64,000 nucleotides of DNA from Burkholderia ubonensis (GCF_001718695.1 NZ_CP013420.1:1674001-1738000); one strand, 5' to 3'. Counted from the first letter of the stretch, positions 17,676 through 27,652 are shown. Notes: generated by a model not told the origin, from the letters alone. A program made the numbers and translations.

Positions 17676-18553
17676 GCAACCTGATCCGTAAGAATGTTCT
17701 TGAGGTACTGACCGTAGCCATTCTTGGCGAGCGGCTGCGCGAGTCTGGACAGTTGCTCCCCGTCGATCCAGTGCTTCCGGAATGCAATTTCCTCCGGACA
17801 TGCCACGACCAAACCTTGTCGCTTCTGCAGCGTCGCAATAAAGCTCGCGGCCTCCATCAACGAATCGTGGGTGCCGGTATCGAGCCACGCATAACCGCGC
17901 CCCATGATCTCGACGTTGAGCACCCCATCCAGCAGATAGCGTGAATTGACATCGGTGATCTCAAGTTCGCCGCGCGCGGATGGTTTGATCTCCGCCGCGA
18001 TGTCGCAGACCCGATTGTCGTAGAAGTACAATCCCGTCACTGCGTAGTTTGAGCGGGGCTGCGGCGGCTTCTCTTCGATAGAAATCGCACGGAACGACTT
18101 GTCGAACTCAACGACACCATATCGCTCCGGGTCGTGGACATGGTAGGCGAATACAGTCGCCCCGGACTCACGTGCATCCGCCCGCTCGAGCTGTCCCGCG
18201 AGATCGTGTCCGTGGAAAATGTTGTCGCCGAGAATGAGCGCCGACGGATCGTTTCCGACAAATTCCTTGCCGATGATGAACGCCTGTGCGAGCCCGTCCG
18301 GCGATGGCTGCACCGCGTACTGGATGTTCATCCCCCACTGGCTGCCGTCGCCGAGCATCGCCTCGAAGCGCGGTGTGTCCTGCGGCGTCGAGATGATCAG
18401 TACGTCGCGAATGCCGGCGACCATCAGCGTCGACAGCGGATAGTAGATCATCGGCTTGTCGTACACCGGTAGCAGTTGTTTCGACACCGCGTAGGTGATC
18501 GGATAGAGTCGCGTGCCGGAGCCCCCGGCGAGAATGATGCCTTTACGTGCCAT
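17660..18553 (-). CDS. rmlA: Glucose-1-phosphate thymidylyltransferase
   Basis: This enzyme makes dTDP-glucose from glucose-1-phosphate and dTTP, the first committed step to dTDP-rhamnose. The 297-residue protein opens with [32 protein letters not shown], the nucleotidyltransferase signature. [11 protein letters not shown] and [20 protein letters not shown] follow. The long upstream extension of the frame falls inside rmlB and is not used. It is the second gene of rmlBACD, 11 bases after rmlB. Confidence 0.96.
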   Translation of the reverse strand: MARKGIILAGGSGTRLYPITYAVSKQLLPVYDKPMIYYPLSTLMVAGIRDVLIISTPQDTPRFEAMLGDGSQWGMNIQYAVQPSPDGLAQAFIIGKEFVGNDPSALILGDNIFHGHDLAGQLERADARESGATVFAYHVHDPERYGVVEFDKSFRAISIEEKPPQPRSNYAVTGLYFYDNRVCDIAAEIKPSARGELEITDVNSRYLLDGVLNVEIMGRGYAWLDTGTHDSLMEAASFIATLQKRQGLVVACPEEIAFRKHWIDGEQLSRLAQPLAKNGYGQYLKNILTDQVAWASK

Positions 18554-18564
18554 CGACCATGCCC

Positions 18565-19626
18565 TCAAGTACGTTGCGCGTAATTCGTCTCGACCCACTT
18601 GCGATATTCGCCCGACACGACGTCGTCCACCCACGCCTGATTGTCGAGATACCAGCGCACGGTCTTCGCCAGCCCCGTCTCGAACGTCTCCGCCGGCTTC
18701 CAGCCCAGTTCGCGCTCGAGCTTGCGCGCGTCGATCGCGTAGCGGCGGTCGTGACCGGGACGATCCTTCACGTAGGTGATCTGGTCGCGATAGGAGCCCG
18801 TCGCCTTCGGCCGCGCGCCGTCGAGCAGGTCGCACAGCGTATGCACGACGTCGAGGTTCTTCTTCTCGTTCCAGCCGCCGACGTTATACGTCTCGCCCGG
18901 CACGCCGCGCGCGAGCACCTCGCGGATCGCGCTGCAGTGATCTCCCACGTACAGCCAGTCGCGCACGTTCTGGCCGTCGCCATAGATCGGCAGCGGCTTG
19001 CCCGCGAGTGCGTTCGCAATCATCAGCGGAATCAGCTTCTCGGGAAACTGATATGGGCCGTAGTTGTTCGAGCAGTTCGTGGTCAGCGTCGGCAGGCCGT
19101 ACGTATGGTGATAGGCGCGCACGAGATGATCGGAGCCGGCCTTCGTCGCGGAGTACGGGCTGTTCGGCGCGTACGGCGTCGTTTCGGAGAATTGCGGATC
19201 GGTCGCGGACAGCGACCCGAATACCTCGTCGGTCGACACCTGCAGGAAGCGGAACCCGGCCTTGTCGGTGTCGCTCAGACCGTTCCAATGCGCGCGCGCC
19301 GCTTCGAGCAGCGTAAACGTGCCGACGACATTGGTCTGCACGAAATCGGCGGGGCCGTGGATCGAGCGGTCGACATGGCTTTCGGCGGCGAAGTGCAGGA
19401 CAGCGCGCGGCTTGTGCTCGGCGAACAACTCATCGAGCGCGGCGCGATCGCAAATGTCGACGCGCGCAAACACATGTTTCGGATTCCCTTCCAGCGACTG
19501 AAGCGTGCGAAGGTTGCCGGCGTAGGTCAGCTTGTCGACGTTGAGCACGGCTTCATCAGATTGATGCAGCCAGTCGAGTACAAAATTGGCACCGATAAAA
19601 CCCGCGCCGCCCGTAACCAGGATCAT
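18565..19626 (-). CDS. rmlB: dTDP-glucose 4,6-dehydratase
   Basis: The 353-residue extended SDR enzyme converts dTDP-glucose to dTDP-4-keto-6-deoxyglucose. It shows the [14 protein letters not shown] loop, [21 protein letters not shown] with catalytic Asp and Glu, and [15 protein letters not shown] with the Tyr-Lys pair. [15 protein letters not shown] is also typical. It is the first gene of the long O-antigen transcript, whose promoter should lie in 19627-19969. Confidence 0.96.
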   Translation of the reverse strand: MILVTGGAGFIGANFVLDWLHQSDEAVLNVDKLTYAGNLRTLQSLEGNPKHVFARVDICDRAALDELFAEHKPRAVLHFAAESHVDRSIHGPADFVQTNVVGTFTLLEAARAHWNGLSDTDKAGFRFLQVSTDEVFGSLSATDPQFSETTPYAPNSPYSATKAGSDHLVRAYHHTYGLPTLTTNCSNNYGPYQFPEKLIPLMIANALAGKPLPIYGDGQNVRDWLYVGDHCSAIREVLARGVPGETYNVGGWNEKKNLDVVHTLCDLLDGARPKATGSYRDQITYVKDRPGHDRRYAIDARKLERELGWKPAETFETGLAKTVRWYLDNQAWVDDVVSGEYRKWVETNYAQRT

Positions 19627-19969
19627 GAGGCTCCCTCTAGAAGTTCACGACAAGCACCGCTCCGGACCTTGCCGCGTCAGATATTGCAAGCGGCGACGTC
19701 GTCCGAGCCGCCTCAAGCCCGGCATTTTAACCGGTCGCCATGTCCGCCAAAGTCATCTGATGTTAATTTTCACGGGGAAGGCGACAATTATAAGAAGCGC
19801 CCTAACGCAAAAGCCATGCCGCTAACAACTTGAAACAGCGGTGCGAACCCGCATCGCATAGAAAACGCTTGCCTGATCAATCCCTTCGAGTGGGATGGCC
19901 ATTGCGCGAACGGACCATTTTGTCGAATTTTCTCTACCAAAACACCCAGACTTGCACTCACCCACCCCC
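19627..19969. other. Divergent intergenic region rmlB / apaH
   Basis: This stretch of about 340 bases should carry the promoter of the O-antigen transcript (minus) and that of apaH (plus). I see no JUMPstart-like element, clear operator or RNA gene. Part of it (from 19895) is open in the apaH frame and could extend ApaH if an upstream start is used. Confidence 0.5.
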
Positions 19970-20809
19970 ATGCCCCCTCCCCCCATCGCCATCGGCGACA
20001 TCCAAGGCTGTCATTCCGCTTTCCGCCAGTTGACGGAAAAGCTTGCCGCCCCGCCCGACACCCCGTTCTGGATCGCCGGCGACGTCGTCAACCGCGGCCC
20101 GGCCTCCCTGGCGGCACTCCGTGAACTCGTCGACCTCGGCCCCCGCGCCACCGTCGTCCTAGGCAACCACGACCTCCACCTGCTCGCCGTCGCAGCCGGC
20201 ATCCGCACCGAGCGCCCTGGCGACACGATCGGCGAGATCCTCGACGCGCCCGACGCGGACGCCTTGCTGGAATGGGTCCGCCATCTCCCGTTCGCGCATT
20301 TCGAGCACGGGATGCTGCTCGTCCACGCGGGCGTCCTGCCGCAATGGGACGTCACGCTCGCGCTGGAGCTCGCCGACGAACTGCAACGCGCGCTGCGCGC
20401 GCCCGACTGGCGCGACACGCTCTCGCACCTGTACGGCAACGATCCGAACCAATGGCATCCGAACCTGAAAAAACGCGACCGGATGCGCGTCGCGTTCAAC
20501 GCGTTCACGCGCATCCGCTTCTGCACGCCGGACGGCGCGATGGAATTCCGCACGAGCGGCGGCCCCGCCAGCGCGCCGCCCGGCTACCTGCCGTGGTTCG
20601 ACGTGCCCGGCCGCCGCACCGAAGACGTGACGGTCGTATTCGGGCACTGGGCGGCACTCGGCCTGATGCTGCGCGACAACGTCATCGCGCTCGATTCGGG
20701 ATGCGTATGGGGAAATCAGCTGTCGGCCGTGCGCCTGACGGCCGATCCGGCCGGACGCACGGTCACGCAGGCGCAATGCGAGGCGTGCCGCACGCCCGGC
20801 GGCGAATGA
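19970..20809 (+). CDS. apaH: Symmetrical bis(5'-nucleosyl)-tetraphosphatase
   Basis: This enzyme hydrolyses Ap4A to two ADP. The calcineurin-type metallophosphatase motifs are in order: IAIGDIQGC (GDxxG) at the N-terminus, IAGDVVNRGP (GDxxxRG), VLGNHDLHLLA (GNHD) and a late FGHWAALG. The 279-residue form from the ATG at 19970 matches usual ApaH length. No clear ribosome site precedes it. An ATG at 19895 would add 25 residues that do not look like family sequence. Confidence 0.9.
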   Translation: MPPPPIAIGDIQGCHSAFRQLTEKLAAPPDTPFWIAGDVVNRGPASLAALRELVDLGPRATVVLGNHDLHLLAVAAGIRTERPGDTIGEILDAPDADALLEWVRHLPFAHFEHGMLLVHAGVLPQWDVTLALELADELQRALRAPDWRDTLSHLYGNDPNQWHPNLKKRDRMRVAFNAFTRIRFCTPDGAMEFRTSGGPASAPPGYLPWFDVPGRRTEDVTVVFGHWAALGLMLRDNVIALDSGCVWGNQLSAVRLTADPAGRTVTQAQCEACRTPGGE

Positions 20810-20842
20810 CCCGCACGCACAGCGCGCGGGCCGAATGAAGCA

Positions 20843-21700
20843 TCAGCCTTCGCGCCCCGGCACCGGCTCCTCGGCCGCCGTATCACCGGCCGCCGCGGCG
20901 CCGACTTCGCTCACCGGATATGCATGCCGCTCGAGCTCCGCCAGCGCTTCGGGCGACGGCTTGCCGACCTGCGCCTGCATCGTTTCGAGCGCCGCCGCGA
21001 TCGACTCGCGCGCCGCCGCCGACGTCGCGCGCCGATCACCGCCCGGCTCGATCGGATCGCACACGTACAGGTGCGCGACGAGCGGGCCGCCGTTCAGCAC
21101 CATGTCGAGCGACTTGCCGAGCGACAGCTCGCCGATGTACGCCGGCGCGACCGACTGGCGCCCCTGCGCATCCTCGTACATCAGGCAGACCGGCTGCACC
21201 GCGCAGCCGGCGGACACCGCGGCCTGGAACAGGTTCGCGTGAAACGGCAGCAGCCCCTGCCCGTCGGAGGTCGTCCCTTCCGGAAACACGCACATCAATC
21301 CGCCGTTGCGCAGGCGCTCGGCCATCTCGTGCATGATCCGCATCGCCTCGGTGCGCTTCTCGCGCTGCAGGAACACGGTGTCGAGCTGCGCCGCGAGCCA
21401 GCCGACGACCGGCCACTGGCGCACCTCCGCCTTCGACACGAACGGCGTCGGCCGCCACGCGTTGATCGCGTAGATGTCGAGCCACGAGATGTGGTTGCCG
21501 ACGACGAGCGCGCTCGAATCGAGGCGCGCGCCGTCGTTGTGGACCACGAGACGCATCCCGCAGATCCGCAGCAGCTTGACCGACCAGCGCCGGGTCATCT
21601 CGACGCGTTGCGCGGGCGCGAGGCGCGGAAAGCGCAGCGCGACGATCGCCATGCCGCGCAGCAGGTGAAAGACGAGGCGCAACTTGCGAAGGGCTGTCAT
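20843..21700 (-). CDS. 1-acyl-sn-glycerol-3-phosphate acyltransferase (PlsC family)
   Basis: The 285-residue protein has an N-terminal hydrophobic segment (LRKLRLVFHLLRGMAIVALRF) and the catalytic NHISWLD (HxxxxD). FVSKAEVRQWPVVGW and FPEGTTSDGQGLLPFHANLF are typical of phosphate-acyl acceptor binding. It probably acylates lysophosphatidate or a related lipid at the inner membrane. It lies 17 bases after the dihydroorotase-like gene on the same strand. In Burkholderia this position is often annotated plsC or olsA-like; the acceptor cannot be decided here. Confidence 0.88.
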   Translation of the reverse strand: MTALRKLRLVFHLLRGMAIVALRFPRLAPAQRVEMTRRWSVKLLRICGMRLVVHNDGARLDSSALVVGNHISWLDIYAINAWRPTPFVSKAEVRQWPVVGWLAAQLDTVFLQREKRTEAMRIMHEMAERLRNGGLMCVFPEGTTSDGQGLLPFHANLFQAAVSAGCAVQPVCLMYEDAQGRQSVAPAYIGELSLGKSLDMVLNGGPLVAHLYVCDPIEPGGDRRATSAAARESIAAALETMQAQVGKPSPEALAELERHAYPVSEVGAAAAGDTAAEEPVPGREG

Positions 21701-21717
21701 GGCGCGAGTCCGGCGAT

Positions 21718-22992
21718 TCAGTTCTCGAACGCAATCTGCCCGGCGACGAGCGTCGCGCGCACGCGGGCCGGCAGTTCGTAGCCGAGGAACGGCGAGTTGT
21801 GGCCCTGGCTCTTCAGCCCGCGCGGCTCGACGCGCCAGTGCGCGCGCGGATCGAACACGCACAGGTCGGCCGCGCCGCCTTCGGTCACGCGGCCGGCCGG
21901 CAGCTTCAGCACGTCGGCGGGCGCGGACGTGATGCGCCTGAGCGCCTGCGCGAGCGGCGTGCCCGTCTCGTCGGCCCACTTCACCGTCAGCGACAGCAGC
22001 AGCTCGAGGCCGGTCGCGCCGGGCGTCGCCTCGCCGAACGGCAGCAGCTTCTCGTCGTCGTCGACGGGCGTATGGTCGGAGCAGATCGCGTCGATCGTGC
22101 CGTCGGCCAGCGCCGCGCGGATCGCCTCGCGGTCGCGTTCGCTGCGCAGCGGCGGATCGAGGCGGAACTGCGAATCGAAATAGCCGATGTCGACGTCGAT
22201 CAGGTGCAGGTGGTTCGCGCTGACGTCACACGTCACCGGCAAGCCTTCGGCCTTCGCCGCGCGCACGAGCGCGAGGCCGGCTGCCGACGACAGCCGCGCG
22301 AGGTGCACGCGCGCGCCCGTCACGCGCATCAGCTCGAAGATCGTGTGCAGCGCGATCGTCTCGGCCGCGACCGGCACGCCGGACAGCCCGAGCCGCGACG
22401 CGAGCGGGCCGCTCGCCGCGACGCCGCCGCGGCCGATGAACGCGTCGAGCGGGCGCAGCCACGTGGTGAAGCCGTACGTGCTCGCGTACTGCAGCGCGCG
22501 CAGCAGCACCTGCGTGTCGCGCACCGGCACGTTCGCGTGCGTGAAGCCGACGCAGCCCGATTCGGTCAGCGCGACCATCTCGGTGATCACTTCGCCCTTG
22601 AGGCCGACCGTCAGCGCGCCGAGCGGATAGACGTTCGCCTGGCGCAGGTTGCTCGCGCGGAACTTCAGCATCTCGACGAGGCCCGGCTCGTCGAGCACGG
22701 GGTCGGTGTCCGGCGGGCACACGAGGCTCGTCACGCCGCCCGCGACGGCCGCGGCCATCTCGGACTGGAGCGTCGCCTTGTGCTCGTAGCCGGGCTCGCG
22801 CAGCCGCGCGCACAGGTCGACGAGGCCGGGCGCGACGATCATGCCGGTTGCGTCGATCGTCTTCGCGGCGTTGAAATCGGCCGGCGCCGTGCCGACCGCG
22901 GCGATCTTGCCGGCCGCGACGAACACGTCGGCCTGCCGTTCGGTGCCGGCGACCGGGTCGATCAGCGTGCCGCCTTTGATATGAATCTTCAT
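21718..22992 (-). CDS. pyrX: Dihydroorotase homologue lacking the HxH metal site (PyrC'/PyrX type)
   Basis: The 424-residue amidohydrolase-fold protein is related to type I dihydroorotase. At the end of strand 1, where active enzymes have D-x-H-x-H-LR, this protein reads VDLCARLREPGYE: both metal-binding His are replaced by Cys and Arg. Later landmarks are retained (GCVGFTHANVPV, ICSDHTPVDDDEKLLPFGEATPGATGLE). Such inactive PyrC' proteins are known in Pseudomonas, where they form the structural partner of aspartate carbamoyltransferase. The gene directly follows pyrB, as expected for that role. A separate active dihydroorotase must be encoded elsewhere. Confidence 0.88.
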   Translation of the reverse strand: MKIHIKGGTLIDPVAGTERQADVFVAAGKIAAVGTAPADFNAAKTIDATGMIVAPGLVDLCARLREPGYEHKATLQSEMAAAVAGGVTSLVCPPDTDPVLDEPGLVEMLKFRASNLRQANVYPLGALTVGLKGEVITEMVALTESGCVGFTHANVPVRDTQVLLRALQYASTYGFTTWLRPLDAFIGRGGVAASGPLASRLGLSGVPVAAETIALHTIFELMRVTGARVHLARLSSAAGLALVRAAKAEGLPVTCDVSANHLHLIDVDIGYFDSQFRLDPPLRSERDREAIRAALADGTIDAICSDHTPVDDDEKLLPFGEATPGATGLELLLSLTVKWADETGTPLAQALRRITSAPADVLKLPAGRVTEGGAADLCVFDPRAHWRVEPRGLKSQGHNSPFLGYELPARVRATLVAGQIAFEN

Positions 22993-23043
22993 GCGCTGTC
23001 TGTGAATGCGTTGAATGCGTGTAAGGGTGCGCGGCGCGCGGGC

Positions 23044-24075
23044 TCAGTCGTTGTTGCCGGCGACGATGCCCATCACCGCCATCCGCACGGCGATGCCGAA
23101 CGTGACCTGGTTGAGGATCACCGACTGCGGGCCGTCCGCGACCTGCGAGTCGATCTCGACGCCGCGGTTCATCGGGCCGGGGTGCATCACGATCGCGTCC
23201 GGCGCGGCGAGCGCGAGGCGCTCGGGCGTCAGGCCCCAGGTCTTGAAGTACTCCTGCGCGGACGGCAGCAGCGCGCCGCTCATCCGTTCGTTCTGCAGGC
23301 GCAGCATGATGATCACGTCGACGTCCCTGAGCCCCTCGTCGAGGTTGTGGAACACGCGCACGCCCATCTGCTCGAGCCCGCCCGGCAGCAGCGTGCGCGG
23401 GCCGACCGCGCGCACTTCCGGCACGCCGAGCGTGGTCAGCGCGTGGATGTCCGAGCGCGCGACGCGCGAGTGCAGGATGTCGCCGACGATCGCCACGCGC
23501 AGCTTCGTGAAGTCGCGCTTGTAGTGGCGGATCGTGTACATGTCGAGCAGGCCCTGCGTCGGGTGCGCGTGACGGCCGTCGCCGGCGTTGATCACGTGCA
23601 CGTGCGGCGCGCAGTGCTCGGCGATCAGGTACGGCGCGCCGCTCGACGCATGACGCACGACGAACAGGTCCGCATGCATCGCCGACAGGTTGTTGATCGT
23701 GTCGAGCAGCGACTCGCCCTTGCTCGTCGACGACGCGTTGATGTTCAGGTTCAGCACGTCGGCCGACAGGCGCGTCGCGGCGATCTCGAAGGTCGTGCGG
23801 GTGCGCGTCGAGTTCTCGAAGAACAGGTTGAACACGGACTTGCCGCGCAACAGCGGCACCTTCTTCACTTCGCGATCCGTCACGCTGACGAACTGCTCGG
23901 CGGTATCGAGAATGTGCGTGACGATCGAGCGCGGCAGCCCTTCGATCGACAGCAGGTGCTTCAGCTCGCCGTTTTTCGTGAGCTGCGGGTTGCCCTTCAG
24001 GAAGCCGTAGCGGAATCGCTCGGGGCTCGCGGCCGCAGCGGGATTGCCGGTGCGGCCAGTCGTGTCGGTGGTCAT
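23044..24075 (-). CDS. pyrB: Aspartate carbamoyltransferase catalytic chain
   Basis: This enzyme condenses carbamoyl phosphate with aspartate in pyrimidine synthesis. The 343-residue protein carries [15 protein letters not shown] (carbamoyl phosphate binding), [20 protein letters not shown], and the aspartate-binding block [14 protein letters not shown]. An N-terminal extension of about 40 residues before the core is common in the pseudomonad/Burkholderia class that needs PyrC'. The ATG at 24075 is preferred over an upstream in-frame start. It lies between pyrR and pyrX on one strand. Confidence 0.95.
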   Translation of the reverse strand: MTTDTTGRTGNPAAAASPERFRYGFLKGNPQLTKNGELKHLLSIEGLPRSIVTHILDTAEQFVSVTDREVKKVPLLRGKSVFNLFFENSTRTRTTFEIAATRLSADVLNLNINASSTSKGESLLDTINNLSAMHADLFVVRHASSGAPYLIAEHCAPHVHVINAGDGRHAHPTQGLLDMYTIRHYKRDFTKLRVAIVGDILHSRVARSDIHALTTLGVPEVRAVGPRTLLPGGLEQMGVRVFHNLDEGLRDVDVIIMLRLQNERMSGALLPSAQEYFKTWGLTPERLALAAPDAIVMHPGPMNRGVEIDSQVADGPQSVILNQVTFGIAVRMAVMGIVAGNND

Positions 24076-24148
24076 GATGTGCGTGAGTCCAACGTATGCA
24101 AACGGGCCGCGGCGCAAACCGGCGGCCCGGGATCCTGGTTCGGGGCGC

Positions 24149-24664
24149 TCAGCCGCCGTGCGCCTCGACGCGCAGCGTGAACCGCGCCGCGTCGTCGCGC
24201 GCGAGCACGAGGGTCGCGTCGGCCGGCACGCCGATCGCGCCGCCGGCGAACCGCGCGGCGACCGGCAGCTCGCGGCCGCCGCGGTCCGCCAGCACCGCCA
24301 GCTCGACCGCGGCCGGACGGCCGTAGTCGAACAGCTCGTTGAGCGCCGCGCGGACGGTGCGCCCCGTGTACAGCACGTCGTCGACGAGCACGATGCGCGC
24401 GCCGTCGACGTCGAACGGCAGCGAGGTCGGGCTCGCCTGGCTGTGCAGCCCCTTCTTCGCGTAGTCGTCGCGGTGCAGCGCGACGTTCACCACGCCGAAG
24501 CCGGGCGCGCCGAGATCGCGCGCGAGCCGCTCGGCCAGCCACGCGCCGCCGCTGTGGATGCCGGCGAGCCGGGGGCCGCCCGCGTCGGCGAAGGCCGCGC
24601 CGTACGCGTCGCGAATCTGGTCCAGCAGGACGCGGTATAGCGCCTCGGCGTCAATGGTGCTCAT
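24149..24664 (-). CDS. pyrR: PyrR-type phosphoribosyltransferase
   Basis: The 171-residue type I PRTase has the PRPP loop [28 protein letters not shown] and PLP-independent family landmarks such as [17 protein letters not shown]. In Gram-positives PyrR binds pyr mRNA and has weak uracil phosphoribosyltransferase activity. In proteobacteria its regulatory role is less certain, and I see no attenuator in the leader. The start overlaps the stop of ruvX by 14 bases. Its position immediately ahead of pyrB supports a pyrimidine role. Confidence 0.9.
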   Translation of the reverse strand: MSTIDAEALYRVLLDQIRDAYGAAFADAGGPRLAGIHSGGAWLAERLARDLGAPGFGVVNVALHRDDYAKKGLHSQASPTSLPFDVDGARIVLVDDVLYTGRTVRAALNELFDYGRPAAVELAVLADRGGRELPVAARFAGGAIGVPADATLVLARDDAARFTLRVEAHGG

Positions 24665-25100
24665 GGTCGGACAATTGGTCGAGATACTGTTGAAGGATGA
24701 CGCGCGCGGCCTCGGCATCGAGCATCCCGGCGCGTGCGCGGCCGCGGACGTCCCGCTCGCGCAGCGCGGCCTCGGCCTCGACCGACGAATAGCGCTCGTC
24801 GACCCAGGTGACCGGCAGGCCGAAGCGGCCGTTCAGCTGGTTGCCGAAACGCTTCGCCTGCTGCGTCATGTCGTGCGGCGTGCCGTCCGGATGCATCGGC
24901 AGGCCGACGACGAGCGCGTCCGGCCGCCATTCGGCCAGCAGGTCGCCGACCGCCTTGAAGCGGTGTTCGCGGTTCAGGTTGGGAATCACGACGAGCGCGC
25001 GGGCCGAGCGCGTCAGCGCATTGCCGATCGCGACGCCGATGCGTTTCTCGCCGTAGTCGAACGCCATGAGCGTCGCGTCACGCGCGCTCGTGCCGTTCAT
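24651..25100 (-). CDS. ruvX: Holliday junction resolvase-like protein RuvX/YqgF
   Basis: The 149-residue RNase H-fold protein includes [42 protein letters not shown] and [18 protein letters not shown]. These contain the conserved acidic residues of the YqgF family, which functions in pre-16S rRNA 5'-end maturation and has been proposed as a resolvase. The start overlaps the yqgE stop as ATGA. It is followed by pyrR with a 14-base overlap, giving a tight yqgE-ruvX-pyrR-pyrB chain. Confidence 0.93.
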   Translation of the reverse strand: MNGTSARDATLMAFDYGEKRIGVAIGNALTRSARALVVIPNLNREHRFKAVGDLLAEWRPDALVVGLPMHPDGTPHDMTQQAKRFGNQLNGRFGLPVTWVDERYSSVEAEAALRERDVRGRARAGMLDAEAARVILQQYLDQLSDHEHH

Positions 25101-25675
25101 GCGTGCCCTGCTTCGCCGGACAGCATCGACGAGCTGACGCCGAGCAGGCCGAGCGCGGCCTCGAAGCGCTCCTCGGCCGGCGTATCGAACACGATCCGCG
25201 GATCGGCGGCGACGGTCAGCCAGCCGTTGCGGGAGATTTCCTCCTCGAGCTGCCCCGCGCCCCAGCCCGCATGGCCGAGCGTCAGCAGGAAGCGCTTCGG
25301 GCCCGTGCCCGTCGCGACCGCCTCGAGCACGTCCTTCGACGTCGTCATCTCCAGCCCGCCCTCGACGGACATCGACGAGTTGTAGTTCGCGCCCTCCACC
25401 GGCTCGTGCAGCACGAAGCCGCGCTCCGTCTGCACCGGGCCGCCGAAGTACACGGGGATGTGCAGGAGCGGCTCGATCTCGAGCTTCAGGTCGATGCGGT
25501 TGAACAGGGATTCGAGGTCGATGTCGGTCGGACGATTGATGACGAGGCCGAGCGCGCCGCGCTCGCTGTGATCGCAAAGGTAGACCACCGTTCCCGAGAA
25601 CGTCGGATCGGCCATGTTCGGCATGGCGATCAGGAACTGGTTGGTAAGGTTGATGCGATCGGAAGGCTTTGACAT
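25097..25675 (-). CDS. yqgE: YqgE/AlgH family protein
   Basis: The 192-residue protein of the DUF179 family begins [42 protein letters not shown], the family signature. [13 protein letters not shown] and [17 protein letters not shown] follow. Its molecular function is not established, although AlgH has been linked to alginate gene expression in Pseudomonas. It is the first gene of the yqgE-ruvX-pyrR-pyrB-pyrX-acyltransferase chain. Its promoter should lie in the gap upstream of 25675. Confidence 0.92.
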   Translation of the reverse strand: MSKPSDRINLTNQFLIAMPNMADPTFSGTVVYLCDHSERGALGLVINRPTDIDLESLFNRIDLKLEIEPLLHIPVYFGGPVQTERGFVLHEPVEGANYNSSMSVEGGLEMTTSKDVLEAVATGTGPKRFLLTLGHAGWGAGQLEEEISRNGWLTVAADPRIVFDTPAEERFEAALGLLGVSSSMLSGEAGHA

Positions 25676-25858
25676 GGTTTGGATTTTAGCAAAGACACCG
25701 CGGCCTGTTGGCGGCCGCGATCAACAAGCAACGCCGCGCCGCGCTGGCAACGGCGCGCACGGATCACACGGCACTCTAACATGCGCGCGCGTGCTGTCGG
25801 CAGCGTGTTGCCGCCCCGCCAAACGACGGCTGCCGCCCGTCCTCCGGCCGGTCTCGCT

Positions 25859-27157
25859 TCATGCCCGCGCGAGCGCCGCGCCGAGCGCCTCGGACGCCGC
25901 CGTCAGGTCCGGCGGCGCCACGCCGGCCGCGATCTTGAGCAGCGCCGCGCGCAGCATGTCCGACGCGTGCCGGTGCGCCGCGAGGCCGCCTTCGGCCGCC
26001 GGCACGCCATGCGCGGCGCGGCGCCATGCGAGGCCGAGCGCGTCGGCCAGCAGCGCCGCGTGACCAAGGCCGAGCGCACAGGCCGCCGCGCCCACGCGGT
26101 ACGCGGCTTCGGCAGCGCGCCATGCGGCGCCCGCGTCGGCCGCCGCCGGATCAGCCGCGAGGTCGGCCATCGACGCGTCGGCGGTCTGCAGGAAATCCTC
26201 GTAAGCATGCGCGTTGACGGTCACGACGCCGAGCTCGCGGGTCGGCGCCGCCGCGATCGCGTCCTGCTCGGCGCGCGCGGCGTCGGCCTCCCACAGCGCT
26301 TCGGAAGCCGGCGTGCCCGCCACGTGCCAGTCGACCGTCAATCCGTAGTCGTGCAGCACGTCGACGAGCGCGACGTCCTCGGCCGCCGCGCCGAACAGCG
26401 CGAAATCGCGCCACAGCAGCGCCACCGTCTCGCGCACGAGGTCGGGCGGCGCGGCCCGGCGGCCCTGCGCGTGCTCGCCGAGCAGCAGGTTGGTGCGCGC
26501 GAGGAAGCGTTTCAGCTCGCCCGCGCCGCTTGCGCGCAGCGCGCGCATGCACGCGGCCGCGAGCCGCCAGAAGTCATAGGGCGACCCGTCGGCGAGCGCA
26601 GTGAGCGTCGTGTCGAGTTCGTCGAGCGCCGTGTCCGGCGTGCCGGCCGTCGCGCGCAGCACGCCGAGCAAAGCCTGCTCGTAACGAGCCCGCGCGCGGC
26701 TTGCGAACGCATCGGGCAGCGCGCGCAGCGTCGCCCGCGGCAGCGCGCGTCCGACGAGCGCCAGCACGTCGTGCGGCACGCTCGCGTGCAGGTCCGCCGC
26801 GCTCTGCGCGCGCAGCGTGCGGAAGTGGTCGAACAGGATCGGCGAGCAGGCGAGCTCGCGCAGGTTGTGCCGCGCGACCGCGGCCCGGAAATCGGCGAGC
26901 GCCGCGCGCCACGCCGCGGAAGTCGGTTCCGTCGCCACCAGCGGCGCGGCGGCGGCCAGTTGCCCGGCAAAGCGGGCGGCGGGCAGCCAGCCGGCTTCGG
27001 CGAGCACGGCGGCAGCGGCCGACAGCGGCCCGGCGGCATCGTCGTGGCCGACGGCCGCGTCGGCGGCGGCCGCAAGCCACGCGTCGGCCGCCCGCACCGC
27101 CCCGCCGCGCGGGTTGGGCAGTGCATCAATAACGGGGATTACCGCCGGATCGGACAT
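25859..27157 (-). CDS. Ala-rich hypothetical protein
   Basis: I do not recognise this 432-residue protein. It is very rich in Ala, Leu, Asp and Arg and looks wholly alpha-helical with no membrane segment or signal peptide. Repeated helical segments such as RAADAWLAAAADAAVG and WRAALADFRAAVARHNLRELA recur through its length. It lies on the same strand as rubredoxin and about 100 bases downstream of it. Rubredoxin genes of beta-proteobacteria often border twitching-chemotaxis (pilGHI-chpA) genes, so a remote relation to the helical N-terminus of ChpA or to FimL is possible, but I see no motif to support it. The start could be the ATG at 27157 or a GTG at 27166. Confidence 0.65.
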   Translation of the reverse strand: MSDPAVIPVIDALPNPRGGAVRAADAWLAAAADAAVGHDDAAGPLSAAAAVLAEAGWLPAARFAGQLAAAAPLVATEPTSAAWRAALADFRAAVARHNLRELACSPILFDHFRTLRAQSAADLHASVPHDVLALVGRALPRATLRALPDAFASRARARYEQALLGVLRATAGTPDTALDELDTTLTALADGSPYDFWRLAAACMRALRASGAGELKRFLARTNLLLGEHAQGRRAAPPDLVRETVALLWRDFALFGAAAEDVALVDVLHDYGLTVDWHVAGTPASEALWEADAARAEQDAIAAAPTRELGVVTVNAHAYEDFLQTADASMADLAADPAAADAGAAWRAAEAAYRVGAAACALGLGHAALLADALGLAWRRAAHGVPAAEGGLAAHRHASDMLRAALLKIAAGVAPPDLTAASEALGAALARA

Positions 27158-27262
27158 CGAGGGCACTCGCGCTGGTCATGGGCAAGCTGCTCGCGTTGCC
27201 GCGGCGCCAAAGCGCCGGCGGCACCGAGGCCGGAGCGGAATGTCCTGAGGGCGACGGTCCGG

Positions 27263-27433
27263 TCAGATCTGGACCATCTCGAAGTCTTCCTTGCGCGCGC
27301 CGCATTCCGGACACGTCCAGTTGATCGGGACGTCTTCCCAGCGCGTGCCCGGGGCGATGCCCTCTTCGGGCAGCCCGGCTTCTTCGTCGTAAATCCAGCC
27401 ACAAATCAGGCACATCCAGCTCTTGTATTCCAT
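27263..27433 (-). CDS. rubA: Rubredoxin
   Basis: This 56-residue electron carrier is short but unambiguous. It has two iron-binding CxxCG knuckles, MCLICGWIYDEEAG near residues 8-21 and TCPECGARKEDFEMV near the end, separated by the GIAPGTRWEDVPINW loop. Four cysteines hold a single Fe. It begins at the ATG at 27433 (MEYKSWMC) and ends at a TGA at 27263-27265. It lies upstream of the Ala-rich unknown and divergent from thiD. Its redox partner is not encoded nearby. Confidence 0.93.
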   Translation of the reverse strand: MEYKSWMCLICGWIYDEEAGLPEEGIAPGTRWEDVPINWTCPECGARKEDFEMVQI

Positions 27434-27652
27434 CTTAAGCCGCGTAGGGAAGGTCGGTAAATTCGAGAGCCATGATGGTACCGTGTCGGGGCCGGACTGC
27501 CTAGCGATCGCGCTCCAGGCGCACGCCTTCGTTGCGTCGCGCTAAAAAATCCGTTCTGCGTGCCGGTTTTCCGCCGCATAATGGCTGCGAAGGGCTCACC
27601 ACGCTGGTGCAGCCCGCCCCCGCTTGACCGTTTCTTTTTGCCCCATTTGTCC

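Noticed and set aside
21036..21734. Minus-strand Arg-rich frame overlapping the acyltransferase
   Set aside because: Alternative frame of the PlsC-type gene, with biased composition and no domain.
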